Positions 8,203-16,337 of a stretch of 64,000 nt of DNA are shown here, in pieces (the stretch's first letter is position 1; the number at the start of each line of letters is the position of its first letter). Both the position numbers and the translations under genes were made by a program. Source of the DNA: an uncultured Anaeromusa sp. (GTDB taxonomy: Bacteria > Bacillota > Negativicutes > Anaeromusales > Anaeromusaceae); NCBI RefSeq assembly GCF_963676855.1, contig NZ_OY781460.1, positions 2,889,501 through 2,953,500 of the forward strand. Direction: 5' to 3'. The notes under the pieces were generated by a model. That model did no database searches. It saw nothing but the letters and a program-made list of their open reading frames with translations, and had not been told where the DNA came from.

Positions 8203-8985
8203 TTATTTTACGATATCCGCACCGAACCATTTTTGCGAAATTTTCGCTGAAGTTCCGTCTTTTTTCATTTCATTCAGTACGCTCTGCACTTTGTCGCGCA
8301 GTTCTTTGTCATCTTTACGGAAGCCCACGCCATAAACACCAACTTCTCCCAAGGGCTGCTCAATAGCAACATAGGCCCCAGCTTCTTTGGACATGTAATA
8401 ACGTCCAAGAATTTCATCAGTTACAACCGCATCCAAACGACCCGTTTTCAGATCCATAAAGGCGGCTACACAGTCCGGATATTTTTTGAAATCTTTCAAA
8501 GTCGCTTTTAACTTTTCATCTTTAGTAACCACTTCTTCACCAATACTGGACTGCTGCACGCCAACCACCTTGCCATTCAAATCAGCGGCGCTTTTAATCG
8601 GAGAATTAGCCATTACAAAGATCAATTGCTTGCTTTCCATGTAAGGATCGCTGAAAAGCACGTTTTTCTTACGTTCCTCTGTGATATTCATGCCGTTCCA
8701 GAGCGCATCAATACGCTTGCTGTTCAGCTCAGCTTCTTTACTGCTCCAGTCGATACCCTTGAATTCTACTTCGATGCCCAGGCGTTTCGCCGCTTCTTTG
8801 GCCATATCAATATCAAAGCCAACAATATTGTTCTTTTCATCTTTGAAACCCATCGGCGGAAAATTGTCATCTAAACCAATGACAATCTTTTTCTTAGCAG
8901 GCTCCGTTTTAGTTGTGCTGCCACAACCGGCAAACAATACCCCTGCCATCACCAGCAACAACACTACAGAAATAATTCGTTTCAT
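8203..8985 (-). CDS. amino-acid ABC transporter substrate-binding lipoprotein
   Basis: 260 residues. A lipoprotein signal ends at VLFAGCGS. The SBP family 3 fold is clear from GLDDNFPPMGFKDEKNNIVG, FDIDMAKEAAKRLG and the DALWNGMNITEERKKNVLFS segment. Such proteins bind polar amino acids or related compounds. No permease or ATPase gene is adjacent on this strand, so it is an orphan binding component here; the complete system at 23.5-26.4 kb has its own binding protein. GGAGG precedes the start. The ligand cannot be named from sequence. Confidence 0.9.
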   Translation of the reverse strand: MKRIISVVLLLVMAGVLFAGCGSTTKTEPAKKKIVIGLDDNFPPMGFKDEKNNIVGFDIDMAKEAAKRLGIEVEFKGIDWSSKEAELNSKRIDALWNGMNITEERKKNVLFSDPYMESKQLIFVMANSPIKSAADLNGKVVGVQQSSIGEEVVTKDEKLKATLKDFKKYPDCVAAFMDLKTGRLDAVVTDEILGRYYMSKEAGAYVAIEQPLGEVGVYGVGFRKDDKELRDKVQSVLNEMKKDGTSAKISQKWFGADIVK

Positions 8986-9125
8986 GAAAATCCTCCGTTC
9001 TAGTCTTTTTTTATCGGCTTCTTTATTTTACTTTACTTCGGTAAAATAAGAAAGGGGTAACTTGGTGATAATCGAAAATAATTTACGTATTTTTTTGACC
9101 GGTTTGTGTTTTGACGGTCATCTTT

Positions 9126-9159
9126 TTGTAACCATGCTGTAACAAGAATACGCTAAACT
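9126..9159 (+). promoter_or_regulatory. Pho-box-like direct repeat plus -10 (exported charged protein gene)
   Basis: TTGTAACCATGCTGTAAC holds two TGTAAC hexamers 11 bases apart. After exactly 10 nt comes TAAACT as -10. No -35 hexamer is present, so the box takes its place. The same arrangement precedes tolC and the MFP gene. Confidence 0.6.
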
Positions 9160-9189
9160 AAGTTCATTAAAGCGCAAGGGGGATTCACC

Positions 9190-9540
9190 ATGAATAACAT
9201 AGCAAAAAAAGCAGTCTTTCTAGCTCTGGCAGGAATTATCCAGTTTGGCATTGGAGCGGCAACGATTGAAGCTTCTCCAGCGCATCATGACCGCGAAGAG
9301 ATGCGGCAACAAGACGAGCAATTTGAACATGATCGCAAGGAACGTGAACATCGGGAACGCATGGAACAAGAACGCCGTGAGCGCGAACGCGCCGAACAAC
9401 GCCGCCATGAAGAATCCATGCGCCGCCATCATCACGAAAGCGAAGAAGCCTGGCACGAACGGCAGCGCCTAGAAAATGAACGCCACGACAACGAAATGCG
9501 AACCATTGCCGCTATTGTAGTTGCCGCCGTATTGAAATAA
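9190..9540 (+). CDS. small exported, highly charged helical protein
   Basis: 116 residues, no family recognised. A signal peptide (about 1-28, ending IEASPA) is followed by some 70 residues made almost only of E, R, H, Q, D and K. These include repeated EREHRERMEQERRERERAEQ-like runs and a RRHHH cluster. The pattern suggests a long single alpha-helix or coiled coil, with possible metal binding by the histidines. The last 14 residues (TIAAIVVAAVLK) are hydrophobic and could anchor or pack. The gene stands alone with its own promoter and terminator and a GGGGG ribosome site. Its promoter has the same direct-repeat box as the efflux genes, hinting at an envelope-stress role by analogy with small charged periplasmic stress proteins of other diderms. 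The role is inference. Confidence 0.75.
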   Translation: MNNIAKKAVFLALAGIIQFGIGAATIEASPAHHDREEMRQQDEQFEHDRKEREHRERMEQERRERERAEQRRHEESMRRHHHESEEAWHERQRLENERHDNEMRTIAAIVVAAVLK

Positions 9541-9548
9541 GGTACGCA

Positions 9549-9590
9549 CAAAAAAGGCCTTTGAGAAATCACTTCTCAAAGGCCTTTTAA
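9549..9590 (+). terminator. intrinsic terminator
   Basis: AAAAGGCCTTTGAGAA and TTCTCAAAGGCCTTTT pair around a short loop, ending in TTTTAATT, just after the charged exported protein gene. Confidence 0.85.
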
Positions 9591-9665
9591 TTATCTTCCC
9601 TAACCCTTCCGTAACCTTGGGACCACTTATTCATCCTTCACGATTAAAGGCTACGCAGCGATTTT

Positions 9666-10295
9666 TCAAGGGGCAACAGCAATAGGCAGCACATATTGCG
9701 CTACCGCCACAAAGTGAGCAGCGCTGCCTCCCATGACAAACACATGCCAAACCGCGTGATTGTAAGGCATTCGTTTGAAAAGATAAAACACAGCCCCCAC
9801 GGTATAAAGCACGCCGCCAAGAGCCAGCCAGAACATGCCTTCCGGCGCCAAAGCCGCGGCCAAGGGCTGTAAAAAGAAGACGATCAACCAGCCCATAAAC
9901 AAATAACAAATGGTAGCCGTCTTTTTAAAACGATTGACAAAAAAGAGCTGAAAAACGATACCTACCGCCGCCAAGCCCCAGACGATGCTAAAAATGGTCC
10001 AGCCAAGCAAACCATGCAGCACCACCAGCGCAAAAGGCGTGTATGTACCGGCAATCAACAGATAAATCGCCGCATGATCAAAAATACGCAGGCGATGCTT
10101 TCGCTTTTCATTCTGAAAGCTGTGATACAGCGTAGACGCCAAATACAACAAAACAAGAGACGCTCCATAAATGCTGAAGCTGACTACATGCCACAATCCT
10201 CCGTACACATAGGCTGATACCACTAAAAACACCAACCCAGCCGCAGCTAACGCCGCACCCACGCCATGGGTAAGCGCATTCACGCGTTCTTCCAC
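9666..10295 (-). CDS. hemolysin III / PAQR-family membrane protein
   Basis: 209 residues with seven hydrophobic segments. Family motifs: ALTHGVGA at the start, STLYHSF, DHAAIYLLIAGTYTP, and a C-terminal HAVWHVFVMGGSAAHF. The spaced His, Ser and Asp residues match the zinc site of PAQR-type hydrolases. Bacterial members (YqfA/TrhA) influence membrane lipid homeostasis; the hemolysin name is historical. The gene stands alone, with a TATAAT about 40 bases upstream. The ATG follows GGAGGGGAG. Confidence 0.9.
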   Translation of the reverse strand: MEERVNALTHGVGAALAAAGLVFLVVSAYVYGGLWHVVSFSIYGASLVLLYLASTLYHSFQNEKRKHRLRIFDHAAIYLLIAGTYTPFALVVLHGLLGWTIFSIVWGLAAVGIVFQLFFVNRFKKTATICYLFMGWLIVFFLQPLAAALAPEGMFWLALGGVLYTVGAVFYLFKRMPYNHAVWHVFVMGGSAAHFVAVAQYVLPIAVAP

Positions 10296-10390
10296 CGGTC
10301 TCCCCTCCTCTTGCTAATGCATTCCATCTTATGCTCTATTATACCATATGGTTTTGCGAAGAGATAAGCAAACAAAGCAGATTCCAATTA

Positions 10391-10444
10391 CAAACAAGCG
10401 GTGTTTACGCTGTAAAACCAAAGCGCAAACACCGCTTGTTTTAT
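10391..10444 (-). terminator. terminator of the MFP-RND unit
   Basis: Long hairpin with arms ACAAGCGGTGTTT and AAACACCGCTTGT, followed on the minus strand by TTTGTAATT. It lies just beyond the RND stop. Confidence 0.75.
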
Positions 10445-10448
10445 AAAA

Positions 10449-13400
10449 TTATTGTTTCTTGAATTTACTTCGCCAGTTGTTAAAACGCATAGTTAGCTTC
10501 TCCACTACCACGAATAACACAGGAATCAGAAAAATCCCTAGAGCCGTAGCCATGAGCATACCGCCGACAACCGCCGTCCCCATAGAATTCCTGGAACCAG
10601 CGCCTGCGCCAGTAGCGATGGCCAAGGGCAAACAGCCGATAATAAAGGCGAAAGACGTCATCAGAATAGGCCGCAAACGCAGCTTAGCCGCTTCAATGGC
10701 CGCCTCCATAAGCGGCATGCCTTTATCGAAACGCACCTTGGCAAATTCCACTATCAAAATCGCATTTTTAGCAGCTAGGCCAATCAGCATAACCAGGCCG
10801 ATCTGCATGTAGATATTGTTTTCTTGACTAAATAGATACTGAAACAAAAACGCGCCGAAAATTCCGGTCGGAACCGAAAGCAACACCGCAAACGGTACGC
10901 TCCAACTTTCATAGAGGGCTGCCAAGCACAGAAAAACAAAGACAATAGCCAAACCGAATACAATCGGCGCCCTGCCGCCGGAAACCTTCTCCTCCCGACT
11001 CTGGCCAGACCATTCATACGTATAACCACTTGGCAGCACTTCTTTGGCCACTTCTTCCAGTGCCGTCATCGCTTGACCGGAACTGTACCCATCCGCCTGA
11101 GTACCACTGATTTTTACCGCCTTATAGCCGTTATATCGAGATATGCTGGCCGCCGCTTTCGTCTTTTTCGGAGTTACCAACGTATTTAAGGGTACCATGG
11201 CATTATTGGAACTTTTAACAAAAAGATAGCGCAGTACTTCCACGTCACCGCGGAATGGCGCTTCCGCCTGTGCAATCACTTTGTAGCTGCGACCAAACTT
11301 GTTAAAATCGTTAACCTGCACCCCACCCAGAAAAATCTGCATCGTAGAAAAAATCTCATCCACGTCTACACCCAATTTTTCTGCTTTTTCTCGGTCCACT
11401 TCAAATTCATACCCCGGCGTATCAGTAGTAAAAGTGGTTGTCGCCGAAGCAATCTCCGGGCGTTCTTTGGCGGCGGCAATAAACTGCTGCGTAACCGCAT
11501 CCAGTTTTTCCAACGTTCCGCCGCTGCGGTCTTCCAGCATGAAGCTATAGCCACCTACACTGCCAAGTCCCGGCAACGCGGGAGGTGTAAAGGCAATAAC
11601 CCGTCCTTCCGCCATCTGCGCACCGCTGGCAAATGTCTGCCCAATAAGACTTTTCACCTGAGTTTGTGAACTAGTTCGTTCCGACCAAGGAGCCAACGAC
11701 ACAAACACTGTGCCGCCGCTGGATTTAGCACTGCCTCCCATCATGTCAAACCCAGAAATAGCCATAACATTATCAACGCCAGACTGGTTGCGGGTCTCCG
11801 CTGCCACTTCATCCATAAACTGAGTGGTCCGATTCAATGAAGTAGCCTCCGGCAAAGACACGGAAATCATATACCGCCCTTGATCTTCATCAGGAACAAA
11901 AGAGCTAGGCACCAAGGTATACAATACGCCCAGCATAGCCACTACCCCTGCCAGCATCATAATGCACAGGCGCGCTCTAGGAATAATCCCGCCCAAGCGC
12001 TGACCATATCCTTCAGTTTTCCGCTCAAACCAAGCATTAAACGCCTCAAAGAAGCGCCCTAAGCGCCCTTGATGCGCCTGGGGATCATAGGGTTTTAAGA
12101 GCAATGTGCATAATGCCGGCGTCAAGGACAAAGCTACCAGCGCGGACAGCCCCATAGAAACGGCAATGGTTAAAGCAAACTGCTTATATAAAATCCCCAT
12201 CATGCCGCCAAAAAACGCTACGGGAATAAATACTGACGCCAAAACAAAAGCAATAGCCACTACCGGGCCAGACACTTCCTCCATGGCCAGTTTTGTCGCT
12301 TCTATAGGAGAAAGCCTTTTATGCCGCATATGGTGTTCTACCGCTTCAATAACGACGATGGCATCGTCCACCACCAATCCAATAGCCAGCACCATGGCAA
12401 ACAACGTTAGTGTATTGATGGTAAAACCCAGCAATACAAAGGAACCGAAAGTGCCGATTAGCGACACGGGAATTGCCAGCACCGGAATTAAGGTAGCCCG
12501 CCAACTCTGCAAAAACAGAAATACTACCAGCACCACCAATAGCATTGCTTCGGCAAAACTTTTCGCCACTTCCATAATGGACTCGTCGACAAAACGAGTG
12601 TTGTCCACTACTGTCGTATATTTCATGCCGGCCGGAAAATCTTTAGCCAAACGATCCAGCGTAGCTTTGACTTCTCCCACCGTTTGCAATGCATTCGCAT
12701 CACTTGTCAACTTAACGGCAAAACCGGAAGCTTGATGCCCATTCATGGCACTGGCAAAAGAATAGTCCTTGCTCCCTAGTTCCACCCGGGCTACATCCTT
12801 CAGACGCACAAAGGAGCCGTCCGACTGCGCTCTAAGGATGATGTTCTCAAACTGCTTGGGATCATCTAAACGACCCTTTACTCTTGTCGTATATTGATAG
12901 TCTTGTTTTCCGTCTACAGGCATCTGTCCCAAGCTTCCGGACGCTGCCTGCTGGTTCTGGTTTTCCAGAGCCGTTTTCACTTCCGCTGTCGATATACCTA
13001 AGCGAGCCATTTTTTCCGGTTGCAGCCAAATACGCATGCTGTAATCGGACCCAAATGCCATGACGTCACCAACGCCGGAAATTCGTTTTAATTCGTCCAC
13101 AATGTAGATACTGCCGTAGTTTTTGAGGAATTTCGTATCATACACGTCTCCGTCTGACCAGAGAGTAAATACCATAGCCATATCTTGCGATGATTTCCGG
13201 GTGGTCACACCGGTATTTTGCACAGTTGTCGGTAAAGAAGGAGTGGCTTCGGATACACGACTTTGAGTCTGCACCGATGCCATATCCGAATTTTTACCAG
13301 ATTCAAACTGAATATTCAGCGAGTATGACCCTGAATCCGAACTGGTCGAGGACATAGAGACCATGCTTTCGGTACCGTTCACCTTGTCTTCCACTACTTG

Positions 13401-13586
13401 AGCGATAACCTGGTCGATTACATCGGCATTAGCGCCTTGATAAGAAGCGCTTACCGATACCGTCGGCGGTGATATGTTCGGATATTGGGCCACCGGCAGT
13501 TGAACCGCTGACAACAGACCTGCAATAGAAATAATTAATGACAACACGATGGCAAAAATCGGCCGTTCGATAAAAAACTTAGCCAT
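10449..13586 (-). CDS. RND multidrug efflux pump, inner-membrane subunit (HAE-1 family)
   Basis: 1045 residues, the normal length for AcrB/MexB-type pumps. The start MAKFFIERPIFAIVLSLII and AVQLPVAQYPNISPPTV are characteristic. The proton-relay residues are intact: the Asp pair in GLVVDDAIVVIE and the Lys in GLAAKNAILIVEFAK. The two halves each carry a large periplasmic loop and six membrane helices. As the trimeric motor of a tripartite system it moves drugs, bile salts or solvents out through TolC using protons. The adaptor gene lies 24 bases upstream on the same strand and tolC just before that. A pump with outer-membrane partners marks a diderm cell. The substrate is not deducible. Confidence 0.97.
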   Translation of the reverse strand: MAKFFIERPIFAIVLSLIISIAGLLSAVQLPVAQYPNISPPTVSVSASYQGANADVIDQVIAQVVEDKVNGTESMVSMSSTSSDSGSYSLNIQFESGKNSDMASVQTQSRVSEATPSLPTTVQNTGVTTRKSSQDMAMVFTLWSDGDVYDTKFLKNYGSIYIVDELKRISGVGDVMAFGSDYSMRIWLQPEKMARLGISTAEVKTALENQNQQAASGSLGQMPVDGKQDYQYTTRVKGRLDDPKQFENIILRAQSDGSFVRLKDVARVELGSKDYSFASAMNGHQASGFAVKLTSDANALQTVGEVKATLDRLAKDFPAGMKYTTVVDNTRFVDESIMEVAKSFAEAMLLVVLVVFLFLQSWRATLIPVLAIPVSLIGTFGSFVLLGFTINTLTLFAMVLAIGLVVDDAIVVIEAVEHHMRHKRLSPIEATKLAMEEVSGPVVAIAFVLASVFIPVAFFGGMMGILYKQFALTIAVSMGLSALVALSLTPALCTLLLKPYDPQAHQGRLGRFFEAFNAWFERKTEGYGQRLGGIIPRARLCIMMLAGVVAMLGVLYTLVPSSFVPDEDQGRYMISVSLPEATSLNRTTQFMDEVAAETRNQSGVDNVMAISGFDMMGGSAKSSGGTVFVSLAPWSERTSSQTQVKSLIGQTFASGAQMAEGRVIAFTPPALPGLGSVGGYSFMLEDRSGGTLEKLDAVTQQFIAAAKERPEIASATTTFTTDTPGYEFEVDREKAEKLGVDVDEIFSTMQIFLGGVQVNDFNKFGRSYKVIAQAEAPFRGDVEVLRYLFVKSSNNAMVPLNTLVTPKKTKAAASISRYNGYKAVKISGTQADGYSSGQAMTALEEVAKEVLPSGYTYEWSGQSREEKVSGGRAPIVFGLAIVFVFLCLAALYESWSVPFAVLLSVPTGIFGAFLFQYLFSQENNIYMQIGLVMLIGLAAKNAILIVEFAKVRFDKGMPLMEAAIEAAKLRLRPILMTSFAFIIGCLPLAIATGAGAGSRNSMGTAVVGGMLMATALGIFLIPVLFVVVEKLTMRFNNWRSKFKKQ

Positions 13587-13610
13587 GCTGATTCCTCCTC
13601 AGGCTCTTTC

Positions 13611-14762
13611 TCAAATGGATTCCGGAGAAAGCAGCGTAACCGCCATCTGCGCTCCCTGTTTTACCTTGTCGACTCCTTCCACAACCACTCGATCTCCTGC
13701 TGCCAGGCCGGACTCGACAATATACCAGTTTCCTACTTTTTCGCCCAGCTTAACTGGACGGCTTTCTGCGGTATTACTTTCTGTAGCCACCGTAACAAAG
13801 GTATTGTCCAGCATCTCCTTCACCGCTCGTTGCGGCACTAAGAGCGCGTTAGGACGAAGTTCCCCCTGCGCCACAATCTTTGCAAAAAGACCAGGGAGCA
13901 GCATTCTTTGTGGATTAGTGAAGGCCGCTTTTAGGGTAATCGTTCCTGTCGTATCGCTGACGCCTTTATCCACTTGCTCGACTTGGCCCATTTCCGGATA
14001 AATCGAACCATCGCCAAGCTGCAGCTTCAGCTGACTGCGAAAAGATTCCGGCAGAAGACCATTCCCCTGGCGCACCAATTTCAAATATTCATTTTCACTC
14101 ATACTGAACTGCACCCACACTGGATCAAGCGAGGAAACCGTTCCCAATGCCGTCGAGCCGGCAACTACAAACTGCCCTACGCTGACGTCATTTACATCGA
14201 TACGGCCGTCAACCGGCGAGACAATCAAAGTATCCTCTCGATTTTCCAGAGCTTCTTGCAGGTTTGCTTCGTTCATAGCCACATCCGCTTCATTCTGTTC
14301 CACTTGCGAGCGGTAAGAATCCAATGTTTGCATCGAAACGCCCTGCACTGATCCTAAGTACTCATAGCGTTCTAAGTCGCGCCGCGAATTGGCCACCGTC
14401 GCCCGCGACTTATTTAGCGTCGCTTGCGCCGAGCGAATAGCCGATTGGTACTGCTTGTCATCAATGCGAAAAAGTGGTTGTCCTTTTGTTACAACCGCTC
14501 CGCCCTGCACCATCTTAGCAACTACCACGCCACCCACTTTAGAAAGGATTTTCACTTCATCCTTCGCTTTGACTTGGCCTACAAATTCGTACGAAATACG
14601 CGCATCTTGCTGTTGCACTTGCACTGCCTTAACCGTTACGGCCTGCGCAGCTTGCGTTTTAGAGCCCCCACCCAGCCAGCCGGCCTTGTAGCCAACTATG
14701 CTTAGGCACACCAGCACTACGCCGATGATTGCATAGTATTTTTTTGACATAATTTTTTGCAT
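13611..14762 (-). CDS. RND efflux periplasmic adaptor (membrane fusion protein)
   Basis: About 383 residues. One N-terminal membrane segment (YYAIIGVVLVCLSIVGYKAG) is followed by the barrel-sandwich/lipoyl half-motif AKDEVKILSKVGGVV and a helical hairpin of about 70 residues. The second lipoyl half is VSPVDGRIDVNDVSVGQFV, and a beta-barrel and membrane-proximal domain end the protein. No clear lipobox, so it is probably anchored by the N-terminal helix. It bridges the RND pump and TolC. The start is taken at 14762, preceded by AAAAGGGG; 14786 and 14750 are alternatives. It has its own promoter with a Pho-box-like repeat, and an RND gene follows 24 bases later. Confidence 0.95.
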   Translation of the reverse strand: MQKIMSKKYYAIIGVVLVCLSIVGYKAGWLGGGSKTQAAQAVTVKAVQVQQQDARISYEFVGQVKAKDEVKILSKVGGVVVAKMVQGGAVVTKGQPLFRIDDKQYQSAIRSAQATLNKSRATVANSRRDLERYEYLGSVQGVSMQTLDSYRSQVEQNEADVAMNEANLQEALENREDTLIVSPVDGRIDVNDVSVGQFVVAGSTALGTVSSLDPVWVQFSMSENEYLKLVRQGNGLLPESFRSQLKLQLGDGSIYPEMGQVEQVDKGVSDTTGTITLKAAFTNPQRMLLPGLFAKIVAQGELRPNALLVPQRAVKEMLDNTFVTVATESNTAESRPVKLGEKVGNWYIVESGLAAGDRVVVEGVDKVKQGAQMAVTLLSPESI

Positions 14763-14798
14763 GACGCACGCAACCCCTTTTCCCACTTTTGCTGTTTT

Positions 14799-14832
14799 AT
14801 TGTACCAAGACTGCGTGACAGTTTTGTTACAA
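14799..14832 (-). promoter_or_regulatory. Pho-box-like direct repeat plus -10 (MFP-RND promoter)
   Basis: Minus strand TTGTAACAAAACTGTCAC, then 10 nt, then TACAAT. The direct hexamers TGTAAC and TGTCAC are 11 bases apart. Transcription would start about 30 nt before the adaptor ATG. The architecture is the same as at tolC and at 9126-9159. Confidence 0.7.
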
Positions 14833-14910
14833 TTTGATGGCTCCTCTATGTCGGAAGCCAGAAAACATAAACTATCTCTAGTCTACAAGGAGCGACTTTT
14901 CAAACCAACA

Positions 14911-14942
14911 TAAAAGCCATGCCCAACAGGCATGGCTTTTTG
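14911..14942 (-). terminator. tolC terminator
   Basis: Minus strand AAAAAGCCATGCC, loop, GGCATGGCTTTT. It separates tolC from the adaptor gene, consistent with the adaptor having its own promoter. Confidence 0.75.
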
Positions 14943-14954
14943 AAATATAAAAAT

Positions 14955-16211
14955 TTATTCTGCAGGACGACCCATGGAGTGCTCCAACTTTGCTTTATTG
15001 ATATTGTAGTCATACAGCGCCTGGAGGCTATCCCGTTTGGCCTGATCTAAGGACAATACCGAATCCCGTAAGTCTAGGTTGGTGCCGACGCCTACTTCAT
15101 ACCGCATTTTTTGGATGCTTAGGCTTTCTTCCGCTTGCTGAATGGCCACTTTGTTGGTCTCGATCCGTTTGGCCGCTTCTTGCATACTCAGGTAATACTG
15201 CCGCACTTCCAGCAAGACCGTATCTTCTTCTTTGCTTTTTTGCTCTGTAACCATATTCAAGTTATATTTAGCCTGCTCCACCTGCGCTCCAGTCACACCG
15301 GAGTCAAATATATTCAAGGAGGTAGTTAGTGAAACCGACCAGTTGCTGTTTTTAGAGCCAGGAAATTGATCATCATTCCATCCCTGAGCAGCTGACAGAG
15401 CAACCGTAGGACGATAGCCGCTGCGAGCCACGTCAATTCCCGTTTGAGCACTGTTCACCTTCGCTTTATATTGTGTAATTTCCGGCCGGTGCTCTTTGGC
15501 ATAAGCCAAGCACTCTTCCAACGACAAAGGATAGCCTTCAGAGTTAAAGGCATCCTTCAGTTCCAATTCGGTTCCATGAGGCAGTTGCAATTCATTATTC
15601 AAAGCCGCTACAGCATTGCGATAGTTATTTTCCGCCTGCACCTGGCTGTCTTGCGCTTTAGCCAAGTCTACCTGGCTTGTCAGCACGTCCAGTTTGGCTA
15701 CCATGCCAGCGGCGTATTTGTTTTCTACCAACTTCAAATGGTCTTCATAGTTTTTGGTTGTATCCTGGCTCACTTGCCAGATTTTCTGATACTCCAGCAC
15801 TGACAAGTAGTTGCTTACCACATTCAATTTTACCAGCTGCTGAGCCGCATCCACATCCAAATCTGCAACATGCAAAGCCTCTTCGGCCTGCTTGATTTTC
15901 CCTTCCAGACTACCACCGCTATATACAGGCAGAGTCAACGCCACTTTATTTTGAAAGCTATTTACGCTTTGAGCTACTGTATCTGTATGGGTGAACGACG
16001 CGGCAAGGCCTTTGTTGTTTTTCGCCTCTTTCAGACTCCAATAGCTTTTTTCACGAGCTGCTTTTGCATACGACAAATCATAATGCTTAGACAGCGCTCT
16101 TTGAACACTCTCTTCCAACGACAATTGCAGCGGCGCCGTTCCTGCATATGCCGTTCCCAGCAGACTGACGCAAAGCAGGGCGGACACACCCCCGACAAGC
16201 AATTTCTTCAT
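14955..16211 (-). CDS. TolC-like outer-membrane efflux protein
   Basis: 418 residues. The signal peptide MKKLLVGGVSALLCVSLLGTAYA is followed by two structurally repeated halves rich in long helices, as in the outer-membrane efflux (OEP) family. Family-like stretches include LSLEESVQRALSKHYDLSYA and, in the second half, LSLEECLAYAKEHRPEITQY and RYEVGVGTNLDLRDSVLSL. It forms the trimeric outer-membrane duct for the RND pump encoded downstream. GGGAGGTACCT precedes the ATG. It is the first gene of the efflux locus, with its own promoter and terminator. Confidence 0.95.
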   Translation of the reverse strand: MKKLLVGGVSALLCVSLLGTAYAGTAPLQLSLEESVQRALSKHYDLSYAKAAREKSYWSLKEAKNNKGLAASFTHTDTVAQSVNSFQNKVALTLPVYSGGSLEGKIKQAEEALHVADLDVDAAQQLVKLNVVSNYLSVLEYQKIWQVSQDTTKNYEDHLKLVENKYAAGMVAKLDVLTSQVDLAKAQDSQVQAENNYRNAVAALNNELQLPHGTELELKDAFNSEGYPLSLEECLAYAKEHRPEITQYKAKVNSAQTGIDVARSGYRPTVALSAAQGWNDDQFPGSKNSNWSVSLTTSLNIFDSGVTGAQVEQAKYNLNMVTEQKSKEEDTVLLEVRQYYLSMQEAAKRIETNKVAIQQAEESLSIQKMRYEVGVGTNLDLRDSVLSLDQAKRDSLQALYDYNINKAKLEHSMGRPAE

Positions 16212-16273
16212 AGGTACCTCCCAAATACAGGCTCAAGAAGCCACTCCTGGCTCCTTACCATTCAATTGTTGTT

Positions 16274-16307
16274 ATTGTATCAGATGTACGTGACAGATTT
16301 GTTACAG
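16274..16307 (-). promoter_or_regulatory. Pho-box-like direct repeat plus -10 (tolC promoter)
   Basis: Minus strand CTGTAACAAATCTGTCAC, then exactly 10 nt, then TACAAT. The 18-bp box resembles the known Pho-box layout (7-bp direct repeats with a 4-bp A/T linker). There is no -35 hexamer. Confidence 0.72.
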
Positions 16308-16337
16308 TTTTTATTTTCTTTCGTTCACAGAACGCTT

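Noticed and set aside
12106..12735. 209-codon open frame on the plus strand inside the RND gene
   Set aside because: It is antisense to a highly conserved pump gene, low in complexity (Thr/Ser/Ala), and has no ribosome site or family resemblance.
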